64,000 bases of DNA from Sporosarcina sp. BP05 (GTDB taxonomy: Bacteria; Bacillota; Bacilli; Bacillales_A; Planococcaceae), in the NCBI RefSeq assembly GCF_014282005.1, contig NZ_JACFTD010000001.1, forward strand, positions 186,001 through 250,000, written 5' to 3'. Both the position numbers and the translations under genes were made by a program. Positions 8,067 through 16,573 of the stretch are shown in pieces. Each line of letters opens with the position of its first letter. The first letter of the stretch is position 1. Under the pieces are notes generated by a model that was given only the letters and a program-made list of their open reading frames with translations, was not told where the DNA came from and searched no databases.

Positions 8067-9127
8067 TGTGACAGCTCCTTCTTCAAGATGTTCATGGACG
8101 CATCGTTTTTCATGCCAATCCGCAACCATCTGCCATCCATGCCGCGGAAATTTTGTGAATGACGGAGGACAATTCCACGTACCAGCATATCTTCATACAA
8201 CTTATTCGAATCACGGTCAGCACCCAGTGTGAATGAAATAAAATTCGTAACGGAATTTGTAACCTTACAACCATTATCCGTTAAAAACTGCATCATCTTT
8301 TCTCGTTCACTGTTACTATACTGAATTGCCTGTTCGCGGTAGTGCTCTTCCTGAAGGCACACCGCACCGATTTGTGCTGCTAGTCCGTTAACATTCCAAT
8401 GCGGTGCAAGTGCTTTTATCTCCTTAATAATCGATGGATTTGCCACAATATAACCAAGGCGTATCCCCGGAATGGCATACATTTTCGTCATAGAGCGAAC
8501 GACAATGACGTGCGGATTATTCTTTATTTCTGCAATGAAGGACAGTGATTCATCAACGAAATCGATAAAGGCCTCGTCCAATACGACGTCACAACCTACT
8601 TCAGCGCCGCGCTGTATAATCACGTTCAAGTCCGTGCGTTCAGGCATGATTCCAGTCGGATTGTTTGGTGTGCAAAGGTACAGAACAGATGCTGAAGTCA
8701 TGGCTTCGAGGATTGCTTCCAGTGGCAATTTAAAGCCATCACGCTCCTGTGCAAAAACAAGAACAATCTCCACATCCTTCGCCAAGAGCGTCGCTTCGTA
8801 TTCTGAAAACGTCGGGTGCACGACAATCGCTCGCTTTGCACGGTAACGCTCTGCCAGAAGTGCCAGTAGTTCTGCCGCCCCGTTCCCAGCGAATAAACAA
8901 TCAGTTGAAACACCATGATAATCGGCCGCCGCTGATAGAAACGGCTCCCCTTGTGGATTTGGATAAGCCTTAAGCAACTCTAGTAAACTTGGCCACATTT
9001 CTGTAACTGATTCAGGAGGCCCCGCCGGATTGACATTTTCACTGAAATCCACTAACTGTGCAGGCGGTTCAATGCCCAGTGTCGCGTAAACGTTGTGCGG
9101 ATTTGCACCATGTTCAGGTAGTTGCAT
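8048..9127 (-). CDS. cobD: Threonine-phosphate decarboxylase CobD (PLP-dependent)
   Basis: 359 aa, class II aminotransferase fold. Makes (R)-1-aminopropan-2-yl phosphate for CbiB. Visible motifs: DFSENVNPAGPP, TPNNPTG, DEAFIDF and the PLP-lysine region SMTKMYAIPGIRLGY. The ATG at 9127 with GGAG upstream is preferred to the in-frame TTG at 9142. It overlaps cbiB by 14 nt, matching the coupled function. Confidence 0.9.
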   Translation of the reverse strand: MQLPEHGANPHNVYATLGIEPPAQLVDFSENVNPAGPPESVTEMWPSLLELLKAYPNPQGEPFLSAAADYHGVSTDCLFAGNGAAELLALLAERYRAKRAIVVHPTFSEYEATLLAKDVEIVLVFAQERDGFKLPLEAILEAMTSASVLYLCTPNNPTGIMPERTDLNVIIQRGAEVGCDVVLDEAFIDFVDESLSFIAEIKNNPHVIVVRSMTKMYAIPGIRLGYIVANPSIIKEIKALAPHWNVNGLAAQIGAVCLQEEHYREQAIQYSNSEREKMMQFLTDNGCKVTNSVTNFISFTLGADRDSNKLYEDMLVRGIVLRHSQNFRGMDGRWLRIGMKNDASMNILKKELSQWFAEN

Positions 9128-10082
9128 AAAAAGCCACTCCAATCACCGTCATTACTAGCCAGAAAATAAACGCTATGCTATGCATCTGTGTAATGGTTTG
9201 TTTAATATGTATTGCGGTAAGTGGAGTATTGCCTGGACCAAGCTCAGGTCGTTTCGATACGATTCCACGGTATGTACTTGTTCCGCCAAGCGTAACACCA
9301 AGTTGCCAAGCCGTCGCTGCCTCCAAATATCCGCTGTTCGGACTTGGATGTTTTCTTGCATCTTTGCTCCAGCCAGCAAAGCGTTTCCAAAAGGACAATT
9401 GACTTTTATTCGGCGTGTATAAAATGATCAGAAAACCCGTCACACGTGCTGGTATGAAATTCAAAATATCATCCGCACGAGCAGAAAATTTTCCAAACTT
9501 CTCATACCGTTCGTCTTTATAACCAATCATCGAATCCAGTGTATTCACCGTTTTGTACATCCACAGACCAGGGGCTCCCAGTAGAAATGCCCAAAATAAT
9601 GGCGATGTAATGCCGTCCGCACTATTTTCTGACACGGTTTCAACAGTCCCGCGCACGATGCCACTTTCTTGTAGTTTATCGGTATCGCGACCGACAATCC
9701 ACGACAACTTCGTTCGTGCTGCTGGTAGATCATTTGCGGCGAGCGGGCGATAAACGTCAAGTGCAGCGTCGCGTAAACTTTTTTGTGCCAGCCCGATGGC
9801 AATCAGAATTGATTCCACGCCAATCCCGACATAGATATTGAATTGATAGGCAAAACCAACTACAGCAAAAACAATGCCCAATACAATCCCGACTGTGATG
9901 AAGAATGTAGACGCTCCTTTTAACGTGCGGAACCGACCTTTATTCATAACGCTAGTCAATTTGGAGATGAACGTTCCAATCCAGCGGACCGGATGCGGCC
10001 ATTTCGGTGGATCTCCAATCATTCTGTCGAGCAGAAAACCGATTGCGATGGCGATAAAATGTGCAGGTATCAAATTGTCCAC
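9114..10082 (-). CDS. cbiB: Adenosylcobinamide-phosphate synthase CbiB
   Basis: 322 aa membrane protein that attaches aminopropanol phosphate to adenosylcobyric acid. Typical start LLDRMIGDPPKWPHPVRWIG and the internal ENSADGITSPLFWAFLLGAPG motif. GTG start at 10082 with GAAAGG upstream, overlapping the cbiZ end by 13 nt. It receives cobyric acid made by the CbiZ domain encoded just upstream. Confidence 0.93.
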   Translation of the reverse strand: MDNLIPAHFIAIAIGFLLDRMIGDPPKWPHPVRWIGTFISKLTSVMNKGRFRTLKGASTFFITVGIVLGIVFAVVGFAYQFNIYVGIGVESILIAIGLAQKSLRDAALDVYRPLAANDLPAARTKLSWIVGRDTDKLQESGIVRGTVETVSENSADGITSPLFWAFLLGAPGLWMYKTVNTLDSMIGYKDERYEKFGKFSARADDILNFIPARVTGFLIILYTPNKSQLSFWKRFAGWSKDARKHPSPNSGYLEAATAWQLGVTLGGTSTYRGIVSKRPELGPGNTPLTAIHIKQTITQMHSIAFIFWLVMTVIGVAFYATT

Positions 10083-11542
10083 CCTTTCGCCTTTTTGTAA
10101 GCACGGATTGCCCGTACAGTACAGTCATACACTCCATGGCCAATCAGTTTTCCGAGCGGCGTGATTGGACCTGCATATGGAAGGAATTCTCCTTGTTGTG
10201 TTGCCGCAACAAGCAGGCTGTCCGTCGATGTACCCGTCGCAATTGTGCCAGTGAGCGGATCTGTTATGGATTCCATCTGAAGTGCTTTCGTTTTCGCTTC
10301 TGTCGCGGTTATCATTGCTTGGATAAATGCCTCATCGGGTAGCTGACCGTTGACGATAACCCATGTATTGATGGTCCCGACGCGAGGTTTCTGATCACGC
10401 GTGAGTGCTAGCGACACATCGACGGCATTGCCGACGCCAGCTGTTACCGCAATCAGAATCGTTCCGAAATCCCCTGTGTATTCCTCGACTTCAGTATGCT
10501 CCGTCGTGACCGCGGTCATCATACCGACCGTATCCGTCAGATGAAAACCTTGCTGTTCAAGGTAGGAAGTGTTTTCAGCTTTGACGTCGTCTACATTGTA
10601 ATCGACATCCACATGCCGGTTGACAAACGAGCGATACCAGCCTGTTCCGGCGTTATGAACGGCGGAGGAAATTGTTTTCAACGGGTATTTTGTTCGGAGT
10701 GCAACAAAATCCGATGCTATCGAAAAGTCCTCTTTTACAACTGTGAAAGGTTTTATTTCCTCTTTTGTATCCGGCAAAAGTGTAATTTGAGGTTTTGGCA
10801 ATTCGGGATGAGGCTGTGATTTTATACGTGCACCGTACACAGATTGAATTGCCTCTTCCTTCACTACGTCTTGTGGGACACCTATTCTGGCAATCTTGCC
10901 TTTATCCATCAAGAGAAGCCGGTCACAGTATAAAGAAGCCAAATTGATATCGTGGAACACCGAAATGACCGTCAACCCTTTGTCGATTGCCTGCTGGCGA
11001 ATCGTATCAAGTAATTGTTGCTGATGGGCGATGTCCAAGTGGTTCGTTGGTTCATCGAGCAATAAAATCGGAGCTTCCTGTGCGAGTGCCTGTGCAACGA
11101 AAACGCGTTGCTGTTCACCACCGGATAGCAGTTCTATCGAGTTGTCAGCATAGCGTGAGATTGACATACTATTTATGGCATTAGTGACAGCGCGCTCGTC
11201 TTCATCTGACCATGAGGAAAATAACCCCGATTGGTGTGGATAGCGGCCGAGTTCTACCGTTTCACGAACAGTGTGAGAAAATGCATGTGCATGGAGTTGT
11301 GGCAGGACGGCTACTTTTTTGGCGAATTCTTTTTGTGAATAAGTAGACGCGTCTTGCCCATCTATCGTGACAGAGCCTGTTTCCTTCGGGAGAATGCCTG
11401 AAATAATTTTCAATAATGTCGATTTACCACTGCCGTTGGGTCCAAGTATGCCGAGTACTTCGCCTTTATTGACAGTGAATGTTACTGCTTTCACAATTGA
11501 TTCTTTACCATAACCGCCGGAAACATTGTCGACTTTTAACAT
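10070..11542 (-). CDS. btuD: BtuD-CbiZ fusion: cobamide ABC ATPase with adenosylcobinamide amidohydrolase
   Basis: 490 aa. Residues 1-~255 are an iron/B12-type ABC ATPase: Walker A GPNGSGKST, signature LSGGEQQRV, Walker B LLLDEPTNHLD. Residues ~290-490 are CbiZ, which cuts the aminopropanol side chain from (pseudo)cobinamides to give cobyric acid; NAGTGWYRSFVNRH and TAGVGNAVD are visible. B. subtilis YvrA shows the same fusion. The ATG at 11542 follows GGGGGAATG; an upstream in-frame extension to 11620 lies inside btuC. The fusion couples uptake to remodelling at the membrane. Confidence 0.92.
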   Translation of the reverse strand: MLKVDNVSGGYGKESIVKAVTFTVNKGEVLGILGPNGSGKSTLLKIISGILPKETGSVTIDGQDASTYSQKEFAKKVAVLPQLHAHAFSHTVRETVELGRYPHQSGLFSSWSDEDERAVTNAINSMSISRYADNSIELLSGGEQQRVFVAQALAQEAPILLLDEPTNHLDIAHQQQLLDTIRQQAIDKGLTVISVFHDINLASLYCDRLLLMDKGKIARIGVPQDVVKEEAIQSVYGARIKSQPHPELPKPQITLLPDTKEEIKPFTVVKEDFSIASDFVALRTKYPLKTISSAVHNAGTGWYRSFVNRHVDVDYNVDDVKAENTSYLEQQGFHLTDTVGMMTAVTTEHTEVEEYTGDFGTILIAVTAGVGNAVDVSLALTRDQKPRVGTINTWVIVNGQLPDEAFIQAMITATEAKTKALQMESITDPLTGTIATGTSTDSLLVAATQQGEFLPYAGPITPLGKLIGHGVYDCTVRAIRAYKKAKGWTI

Positions 11543-11543
11543 G

Positions 11544-12542
11544 TCACATTCCCCCTTTCCTTCGTTGTTTATAGAAGATAAATGCAAATACGGGTGCACC
11601 GATAAACGCTGTGATGACACCTACTGGAAGTTCTGTTGGCGAAATGATCGTCCGTGCAATTAAATCACAAATGATGAGCAACGTCGCACCGTTCATGAAT
11701 GACAATGTCAGGAGATGGCGATGATCAGATCCCCATAGAAGTCGCGTCATATGAGGGACGACTAGGCCGACAAAGCCAATTGTGCCGGACACCGCGACTG
11801 CAGAACCTGTCAGGATGGATCCACCAATCAAAATGGTAAACTTACGGCGTTTGACGTTGACACCTAAATGATGCGCCCGTTCTTCGCCGAATAACATCGC
11901 ATTCAATTCGCGGCGATTCATCCACAGCATGAACGAGCCAACGACGACGAATGGCAAGATCATCGTAATATAGCTCCAACCCCTCATCGAGACACTGCCG
12001 AGAAGCCAACCAATAATTTGGCGTAGCTCTTCCCCAGTGAGCGCAATCATAAGTGATAGCACAGAACCGAGGAACGAACCGAAAATGATTCCGGTCAAAA
12101 TAATTGTTTCCATTCTCATTGCGCGATCAACGAGGCGTGCGAATCCGAGAACAAAGAACATTGTCAGTGCAGCACCAACCATACTGAATACAGGAAGCGT
12201 ATAAATGCCTAAAAACGGGATGGAAATACCAAAAAAGAGCGTCATAACAGCACCTACCGAGGCGCCGGATGACACTCCGAGGGTATATGGATCAGCAAGC
12301 GGATTTTTCAGCAGCCCCTGGAAGGCAGCTCCTGAAATCGCGAGCGAGGCGCCGACAAGTCCAGCAAGCACGACACGCGGCATGCGAATTTTCCACAAAA
12401 TATTGGTAGCCGTTGCATCCGCCCCTGCATTCCATAACGTACTAATCGGTATCTTCACAGACCCGATCGACACACCGAGCCATACCGCCACTAGAAGCGC
12501 GGCGGCAGAAACGATGTAGGCAACGCTAGATTTACTCACCAA
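11544..12542 (-). CDS. btuC: Cobamide ABC transporter permease BtuC
   Basis: 332 aa, FecCD/BtuC family, with about ten membrane helices. Characteristic segments: RMPRVVLAGLVGASLAISGAAFQ, NPLADPYTLGVSSGA and the C-terminal GVITAFIGAPVF. The start is TTG at 12542 or GTG at 12539, both overlapping the btuF stop, with AGAGG just upstream. It works with BtuF and the BtuD domain of the next gene. Confidence 0.94.
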   Translation of the reverse strand: MVSKSSVAYIVSAAALLVAVWLGVSIGSVKIPISTLWNAGADATATNILWKIRMPRVVLAGLVGASLAISGAAFQGLLKNPLADPYTLGVSSGASVGAVMTLFFGISIPFLGIYTLPVFSMVGAALTMFFVLGFARLVDRAMRMETIILTGIIFGSFLGSVLSLMIALTGEELRQIIGWLLGSVSMRGWSYITMILPFVVVGSFMLWMNRRELNAMLFGEERAHHLGVNVKRRKFTILIGGSILTGSAVAVSGTIGFVGLVVPHMTRLLWGSDHRHLLTLSFMNGATLLIICDLIARTIISPTELPVGVITAFIGAPVFAFIFYKQRRKGGM

Positions 12543-13494
12543 AAGCCTCTGGATAAATGGCTTTCGCTATTTCTTCAAGGCCTTCAGCAAGACGGGGGCC
12601 TGTACGGCTCGTGATATTCTCTTGAACTTGAACAACTGCTTTTTCTTTAATTGCCGTAATTGAATCAAAACCTGGACGTGCATAAACGTCTGCAACGGCC
12701 GTTTCGATGTAGTCATACAACACAATAATGACATCAGGATTGCGGTTAACGATCTCTTCCGGATCTATCATGAACCAGCCTTCTTGATCGGCAGCACTAT
12801 TTTCAGCACCAATCATTTCAAGCATTTGATCCATAAATGTATTTTTACCTGGTGTGTAGATTTCTGGCGCCGGTGATGTTTCAACGAAAACTGTTTTTTG
12901 CTTTTCAACTTTTGCAGTTTTAGCTAGAACTTCTTCGACTTTCGCTTTCATGTCCGTAATGATTTTCTCTGCTTCTACTGTTTTACCAGTCGCTTTACCG
13001 ATTGTTTCAATCGTTGTGTACGTTTCTTCAAAATTTGCTGCGTTTTTCACAACAAAAACAGTAATTCCTGCGTCACGGATTTGCTGCAGTCCTGCTTCAC
13101 CTGATCCAAGTCCCGATTCATGTGCAAAAACGATTTCAGGATTCATGGAAACGATTTTCTCAACGTTAAATTCGATACCGCCGATTTTCTCTTTTTCAAG
13201 TGCTTCTGCGGGATAATCATCGTAGTCATTTACGCCGACAACTTCAGCAGCTAGACCAAGTTCAAACAAAATTTCCGTGTTGCTCGGCATCATCGAGACA
13301 ATCGTTGCCGGTGCAGTTTCTAACGTGATTTCTTTGCCAACCGCATCCGTTAGCGTAATTGGAAAATCAGCTTCGACCTCTTCTGCTTTCGGTGTTCCAG
13401 CTACTTCTGGCTTTTCTGTTGTTGCAGTTCCACATGCTGCGAGCAGAAATACTGCAAGAAATGCCGTTAGTCCTAATTGCCAAATCTTTTTCAT
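12532..13494 (-). CDS. btuF: Cobamide-binding lipoprotein BtuF
   Basis: 320 aa, periplasmic-binding-protein-like. The signal peptide MKKIWQLGLTAFLAVFLLAAC ends in a lipobox (LAAC), so the mature protein should be tethered to the outer face of the membrane. The helical-backbone fold is indicated by DAVGKEITLETAPATIVSMMPSN-type sequence and GVNDYDDYP. First gene of the operon, directly behind the riboswitch; AGGAGG lies upstream of the ATG. Confidence 0.93.
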   Translation of the reverse strand: MKKIWQLGLTAFLAVFLLAACGTATTEKPEVAGTPKAEEVEADFPITLTDAVGKEITLETAPATIVSMMPSNTEILFELGLAAEVVGVNDYDDYPAEALEKEKIGGIEFNVEKIVSMNPEIVFAHESGLGSGEAGLQQIRDAGITVFVVKNAANFEETYTTIETIGKATGKTVEAEKIITDMKAKVEEVLAKTAKVEKQKTVFVETSPAPEIYTPGKNTFMDQMLEMIGAENSAADQEGWFMIDPEEIVNRNPDVIIVLYDYIETAVADVYARPGFDSITAIKEKAVVQVQENITSRTGPRLAEGLEEIAKAIYPEAFGE

Positions 13495-13521
13495 GTTGTT
13501 TTCCTCCTGTTTGGTCCAAAT

Positions 13522-13549
13522 AAAAATCCCCCGTAATTGCTACGGAGGA
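13522..13549 (-). terminator. Expression-platform terminator of the cobalamin riboswitch
   Basis: On the minus strand CCTCCGTA, loop GCAAT, TACGGGGG, then ATTTTTATTT, just before the btuF ribosome-binding site. The 5' arm can instead pair with CTACGAGG encoded at 13604-13611, a candidate antiterminator. Confidence 0.75.
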
Positions 13550-13624
13550 ATAAGTTGAGTAAAAATCTAGACGCACAGTGACGCCGATTTTCACTAATCC
13601 TATCCTCGTAGGGTACGTGTGATC

Positions 13625-13792
13625 CATAAAGGCAGGTCTCCTGGCTTGTGTTCAAGGCTTGTCGCGTCTTCCCGGAAATTTTTCCAGTGACAATTTGCGA
13701 CTAACTCACACTTACAGTGGCGGGACCGCATCGGCATTGAACCGACTTCCCTTTTAACCCCGTTTTTAATGCGGGGCACCTTTATGTTTGGT
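13625..13792 (-). promoter_or_regulatory. Cobalamin riboswitch (AdoCbl aptamer)
   Basis: The minus-strand sequence contains the hallmarks of the class in order: AAAGGTGCCCCGC near the 5' end, AAAAGGGAAGTCGGT, the core GGTCCCGCCACTGT, and the 3' B12 box GCCAGGAGACCTGCC (13631-13645). It sits ~130 nt upstream of btuF with a terminator between, as expected for transcriptional repression of the whole operon when adenosylcobalamin is plentiful. Confidence 0.95.
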
Positions 13793-13882
13793 ATGTATTT
13801 TGTTCAACTTTCAGTATACTACAAATTTTTATTGTGTCGATAGCAAGAGGGATTTGTAGATTTAGAGAGAATATCTGCATGT

Positions 13883-13932
13883 GAAAAAACCGCCATACCT
13901 GAAAGAGAAAACCTCTTTCAGGTATGGCGGTT
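13883..13932 (-). terminator. Strong terminator between argS and the riboswitch
   Basis: Arms of about 20 bp (AACCGCCATACCTGAAAGAG and its complement) around a short loop, with a T run on the minus strand. It ends the ywiB-argS transcript after the repeat region. Confidence 0.8.
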
Positions 13933-13997
13933 ATATTTAGAGTTAAGGAAAGTAATAGAGTCTCGTACTTTGGATAGTTTAGAACGTGAAGTGTTCA

Positions 13998-14177
13998 CGT
14001 CTAGACTCCAGCGCCTAGAGGCTAGGGTCATAAGTCGGTCCGGCTACACGGCAAAGGACGCCGTTTGGGCCTGCAGGATGCAGGTCATGCAGTCGTTGCG
14101 ACACGACGTCGCGAACTTAGACTGCCTTCCTTTACCCGTCTTATGCCTGTCGCGTCTGGGCGGCGCCTTCCGCTTTT
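13998..14177. repeat. Outer GC-rich repeat copy carrying one double-hairpin module
   Basis: Begins GTCTAGACTCCAGCGCC and ends GGCGGCGCCTTCCGCTTTT, the signature ends of a family seen also at 14184, 19739, 19917, 38768 and 48952. It is interrupted by an inverted copy of the ~65-bp module at 14076-14138. No plausible protein. Confidence 0.75.
14076..14138 (-). repeat. Double-hairpin module (copy 1)
   Basis: On the minus strand hairpin I has arms GCAGTC/GACTGC with an inner GCGAC/GTCGC stem; hairpin II has arms CCTGCA/TGCAGG around TCCT. Copies at 20 kb and 49 kb show different but still paired stems. Confidence 0.7.
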
Positions 14178-14183
14178 GAACAC

Positions 14184-14303
14184 GGCTAGACTCCAGCGCC
14201 TAGCTCCTCGGGTCACTTCAGTCTTGCTGATAAAGGCAACGAACGCCTTTATCTTCAAGCCTTTCAGTGCCTGTCGGAGCTGAACAGGCGCTTCCGCTTT
14301 TGA
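14184..14303. repeat. Outer GC-rich repeat copy without module
   Basis: About 120 bp from GGCTAGACTCCAGCGCC to GGCGCTTCCGCTTTT. The centre has a variable AT-richer hairpin (GATAAAGGC...GCCTTTATC). Abuts the argS stop codon. Confidence 0.7.
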
Positions 14304-14305
14304 AC

Positions 14306-15973
14306 TTACATTTTCTCCGGCGCGGAAACCCCAATCAGTTTCAACGCATTTGCAATTGTTGTGCGTGTGATTGTAATGAGTGCCAGTCGCGCTTCCGATA
14401 ATTCACGGTTGTCTGGATCTAACACTTTTTCTGCGTTATAGAAACTATGGAAAGTCGCAGCAAGTTCTTGGATATACGTTGCAACGCGGTGCGGTGAACG
14501 AATTCTCGCGGAATCACTGATTACTTGTGGGAAGTCACCAATTTTCTTCAGTAATTCCAACTCTTTTTCAGCTTGCAATAAAGATACATTATCCACAGAC
14601 GCAACCATTCCATTTTCATCTGCTTGACGCAAGATTGATGAAATCCGTGCATGCGCATATTGCGCGTAATACACAGGGTTTTCATTGGACTGAGAAATCG
14701 CAAGGTCTAGGTCGAAGTCCATTTGCGAGTCGCCTGAGCGCATTGCGAAGAAGTAACGGACTGCATCCAAACCAACTTCTTCAACTAGCTCACGCAATGT
14801 TACGGCTTTCCCCGTGCGCTTGCTCATCTTGAACTTCTCTCCATCTTTAAACAACTGAACCATTTGGACGACGCCGACTTCGAGTGTGTCGTTGCCGTAA
14901 CCAAGCGCTTCGATTGCCGCTTTCATCCGCGGAATATAACCGTGGTGATCTGCGCCCCAAATATTGATCAATTTATCGAATCCACGGAACAATTTATCCT
15001 CATGGTACGCGATGTCTGGCATCAAATACGTGTACGTACCATCGTTTTTAATTAACACACGGTCTTTGTCGTCCCCGAAAGTTGTTGAACGGAACCATGT
15101 CGCGCCATCTTCTTCAAAGACATGACCATTGGCACGTAATTTATCAAGCGCAACATCAATTTTGCCGTTTTTATATAATGAAGTTTCGGAGAACCAGACA
15201 TCAAACGATACACGGAAATTGGCAAGGTCTGTCTTTAGTTTCTCTAATTCATGATCAAGGCCGTATTGGCGGAAGAATGCATAACGCTCTTCATCTGGAG
15301 TATGGACGTACTTATCGCCATATTCAGCTACCAACATTTTCCCGATATTAATAATGTCAGGCCCCTGGTAGCCGTCTTCCGGCATTTCTTTTTCCAAACC
15401 GAGTGCTTGGAAATAACGTGCTTCAACAGAAGTAGCCAGGTTGTGCACTTGATTTCCCGCATCGTTAATGTAGTATTCGCGCGCTACATCGTACCCAGCG
15501 AAATCAAGAACGTTGGATAGAGAATCGCCAAGAGAAGCTCCGCGTGCATGTCCAAGGTGAAGATCACCTGTTGGATTGGCAGAAACGAATTCAACTTGGA
15601 CTTTTTGTTTATTGCCGAAGTTTGAACGGCCGTAGTTCTCGCCTTGCTCAAGAACGGTCTTGACGATGTCGCCTAAGTAATCCGTTTTTAATTTGATATT
15701 GATAAAACCAGGGCCTGCAATCTCAATCGATTCGATTGATGTGCCATCTGTATTTAACTTTTCAAGAATCGCTTCCGCAATCGCACGCGGTGGCTTTTTC
15801 GCTAATTTTGTCAATTGCATAGCAATGTTAGTTGCATAATCGCCATTGTCTTTGTTATTAGGCGTTTCAAGCATAATGTCTGGTATAGCCGTTTCTTCTG
15901 CCAAGCCCGCATCAATTACGGCTTGGCGCAGTGCTGTTTTCACCTCGTGTTGAATCTGTTCTACCGCGTTCAT
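14306..15973 (-). CDS. argS: Arginyl-tRNA synthetase
   Basis: 555 aa class I synthetase, full length. The HIGH-type motif is HLGHARG in [15 protein letters not shown], and the KMSKS-type motif is KMSKRTG. The N-terminal Arg-tRNA-synthetase additive domain and a C-terminal DALR anticodon-binding domain are present. The ATG at 15973 overlaps the ywiB stop (ATGA), an arrangement shared with B. subtilis. I see no T-box leader upstream. Confidence 0.97.
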   Translation of the reverse strand: MNAVEQIQHEVKTALRQAVIDAGLAEETAIPDIMLETPNNKDNGDYATNIAMQLTKLAKKPPRAIAEAILEKLNTDGTSIESIEIAGPGFINIKLKTDYLGDIVKTVLEQGENYGRSNFGNKQKVQVEFVSANPTGDLHLGHARGASLGDSLSNVLDFAGYDVAREYYINDAGNQVHNLATSVEARYFQALGLEKEMPEDGYQGPDIINIGKMLVAEYGDKYVHTPDEERYAFFRQYGLDHELEKLKTDLANFRVSFDVWFSETSLYKNGKIDVALDKLRANGHVFEEDGATWFRSTTFGDDKDRVLIKNDGTYTYLMPDIAYHEDKLFRGFDKLINIWGADHHGYIPRMKAAIEALGYGNDTLEVGVVQMVQLFKDGEKFKMSKRTGKAVTLRELVEEVGLDAVRYFFAMRSGDSQMDFDLDLAISQSNENPVYYAQYAHARISSILRQADENGMVASVDNVSLLQAEKELELLKKIGDFPQVISDSARIRSPHRVATYIQELAATFHSFYNAEKVLDPDNRELSEARLALITITRTTIANALKLIGVSAPEKM

Positions 15974-16413
15974 ATTGTTCCCTCCGTGTATGTAATAGTC
16001 AGTTCGTATGTTCCGAGAAGTGATCCTTCTGCATGTAAATCATAGTTCACATTGAATCGTCCGCCCGAATTATCTTTTTGCTCTGTAAAGTCGAGCTTGT
16101 CCGTTTTGACAACTAAGTCAAACGTAGCTGGCCCACTGCCGTACGATCCTGGTCGTTCGCCAGCAGCAACAAACGGCAACCGCATCGTAACAGCACCTCG
16201 ACGCATAATGAGCGCATCTGTGGAGTCCAATTTAACAATTGTTTGAACCGACTTTCCACTTTGTTGTTCTTCATATTTCAAATAAGATTTGCCTGCTTTT
16301 TCTATCAACAAACCTTTAGCATTCAATTCGTGCTTCTCCTCGTCTTGGCCTGGATGGCGAATAGACGAATGGAGCTTAATCGTTACATATCGCTCTTTTT
16401 CCCGCGATTCCAT
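15970..16413 (-). CDS. ywiB: DUF1934 family beta-barrel protein, YwiB-like
   Basis: 147 aa, cytoplasmic. A DUF1934 protein of calycin-like predicted fold: [22 protein letters not shown], then [19 protein letters not shown] and the C-terminal YELTITY. It is coupled to argS in many Bacillales. No enzymatic residues are recognisable; the molecular role is unknown. Confidence 0.88.
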   Translation of the reverse strand: MESREKERYVTIKLHSSIRHPGQDEEKHELNAKGLLIEKAGKSYLKYEEQQSGKSVQTIVKLDSTDALIMRRGAVTMRLPFVAAGERPGSYGSGPATFDLVVKTDKLDFTEQKDNSGGRFNVNYDLHAEGSLLGTYELTITYTEGTI

Positions 16414-16573
16414 ACACTCACTGTCCTTTACATGAAAACATCTTCTTATTATATCCTTTTTACCGTCTACATTTCAATCTATCCGAGGCAATGCATGTTT
16501 TTACGCATGTTCCGTTTAATCTGTTTCTATGCGTCCCATACTAGATGCAATGATATGGACGGGACGGGATCGT

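Noticed and set aside
13970..14283. Short plus-strand frames across the repeats downstream of argS
   Set aside because: They fall entirely in GC-rich repeats and hairpin modules.
15974..16573. T-box leader for argS
   Set aside because: The region upstream of ywiB-argS lacks the T-box consensus and a long leader.
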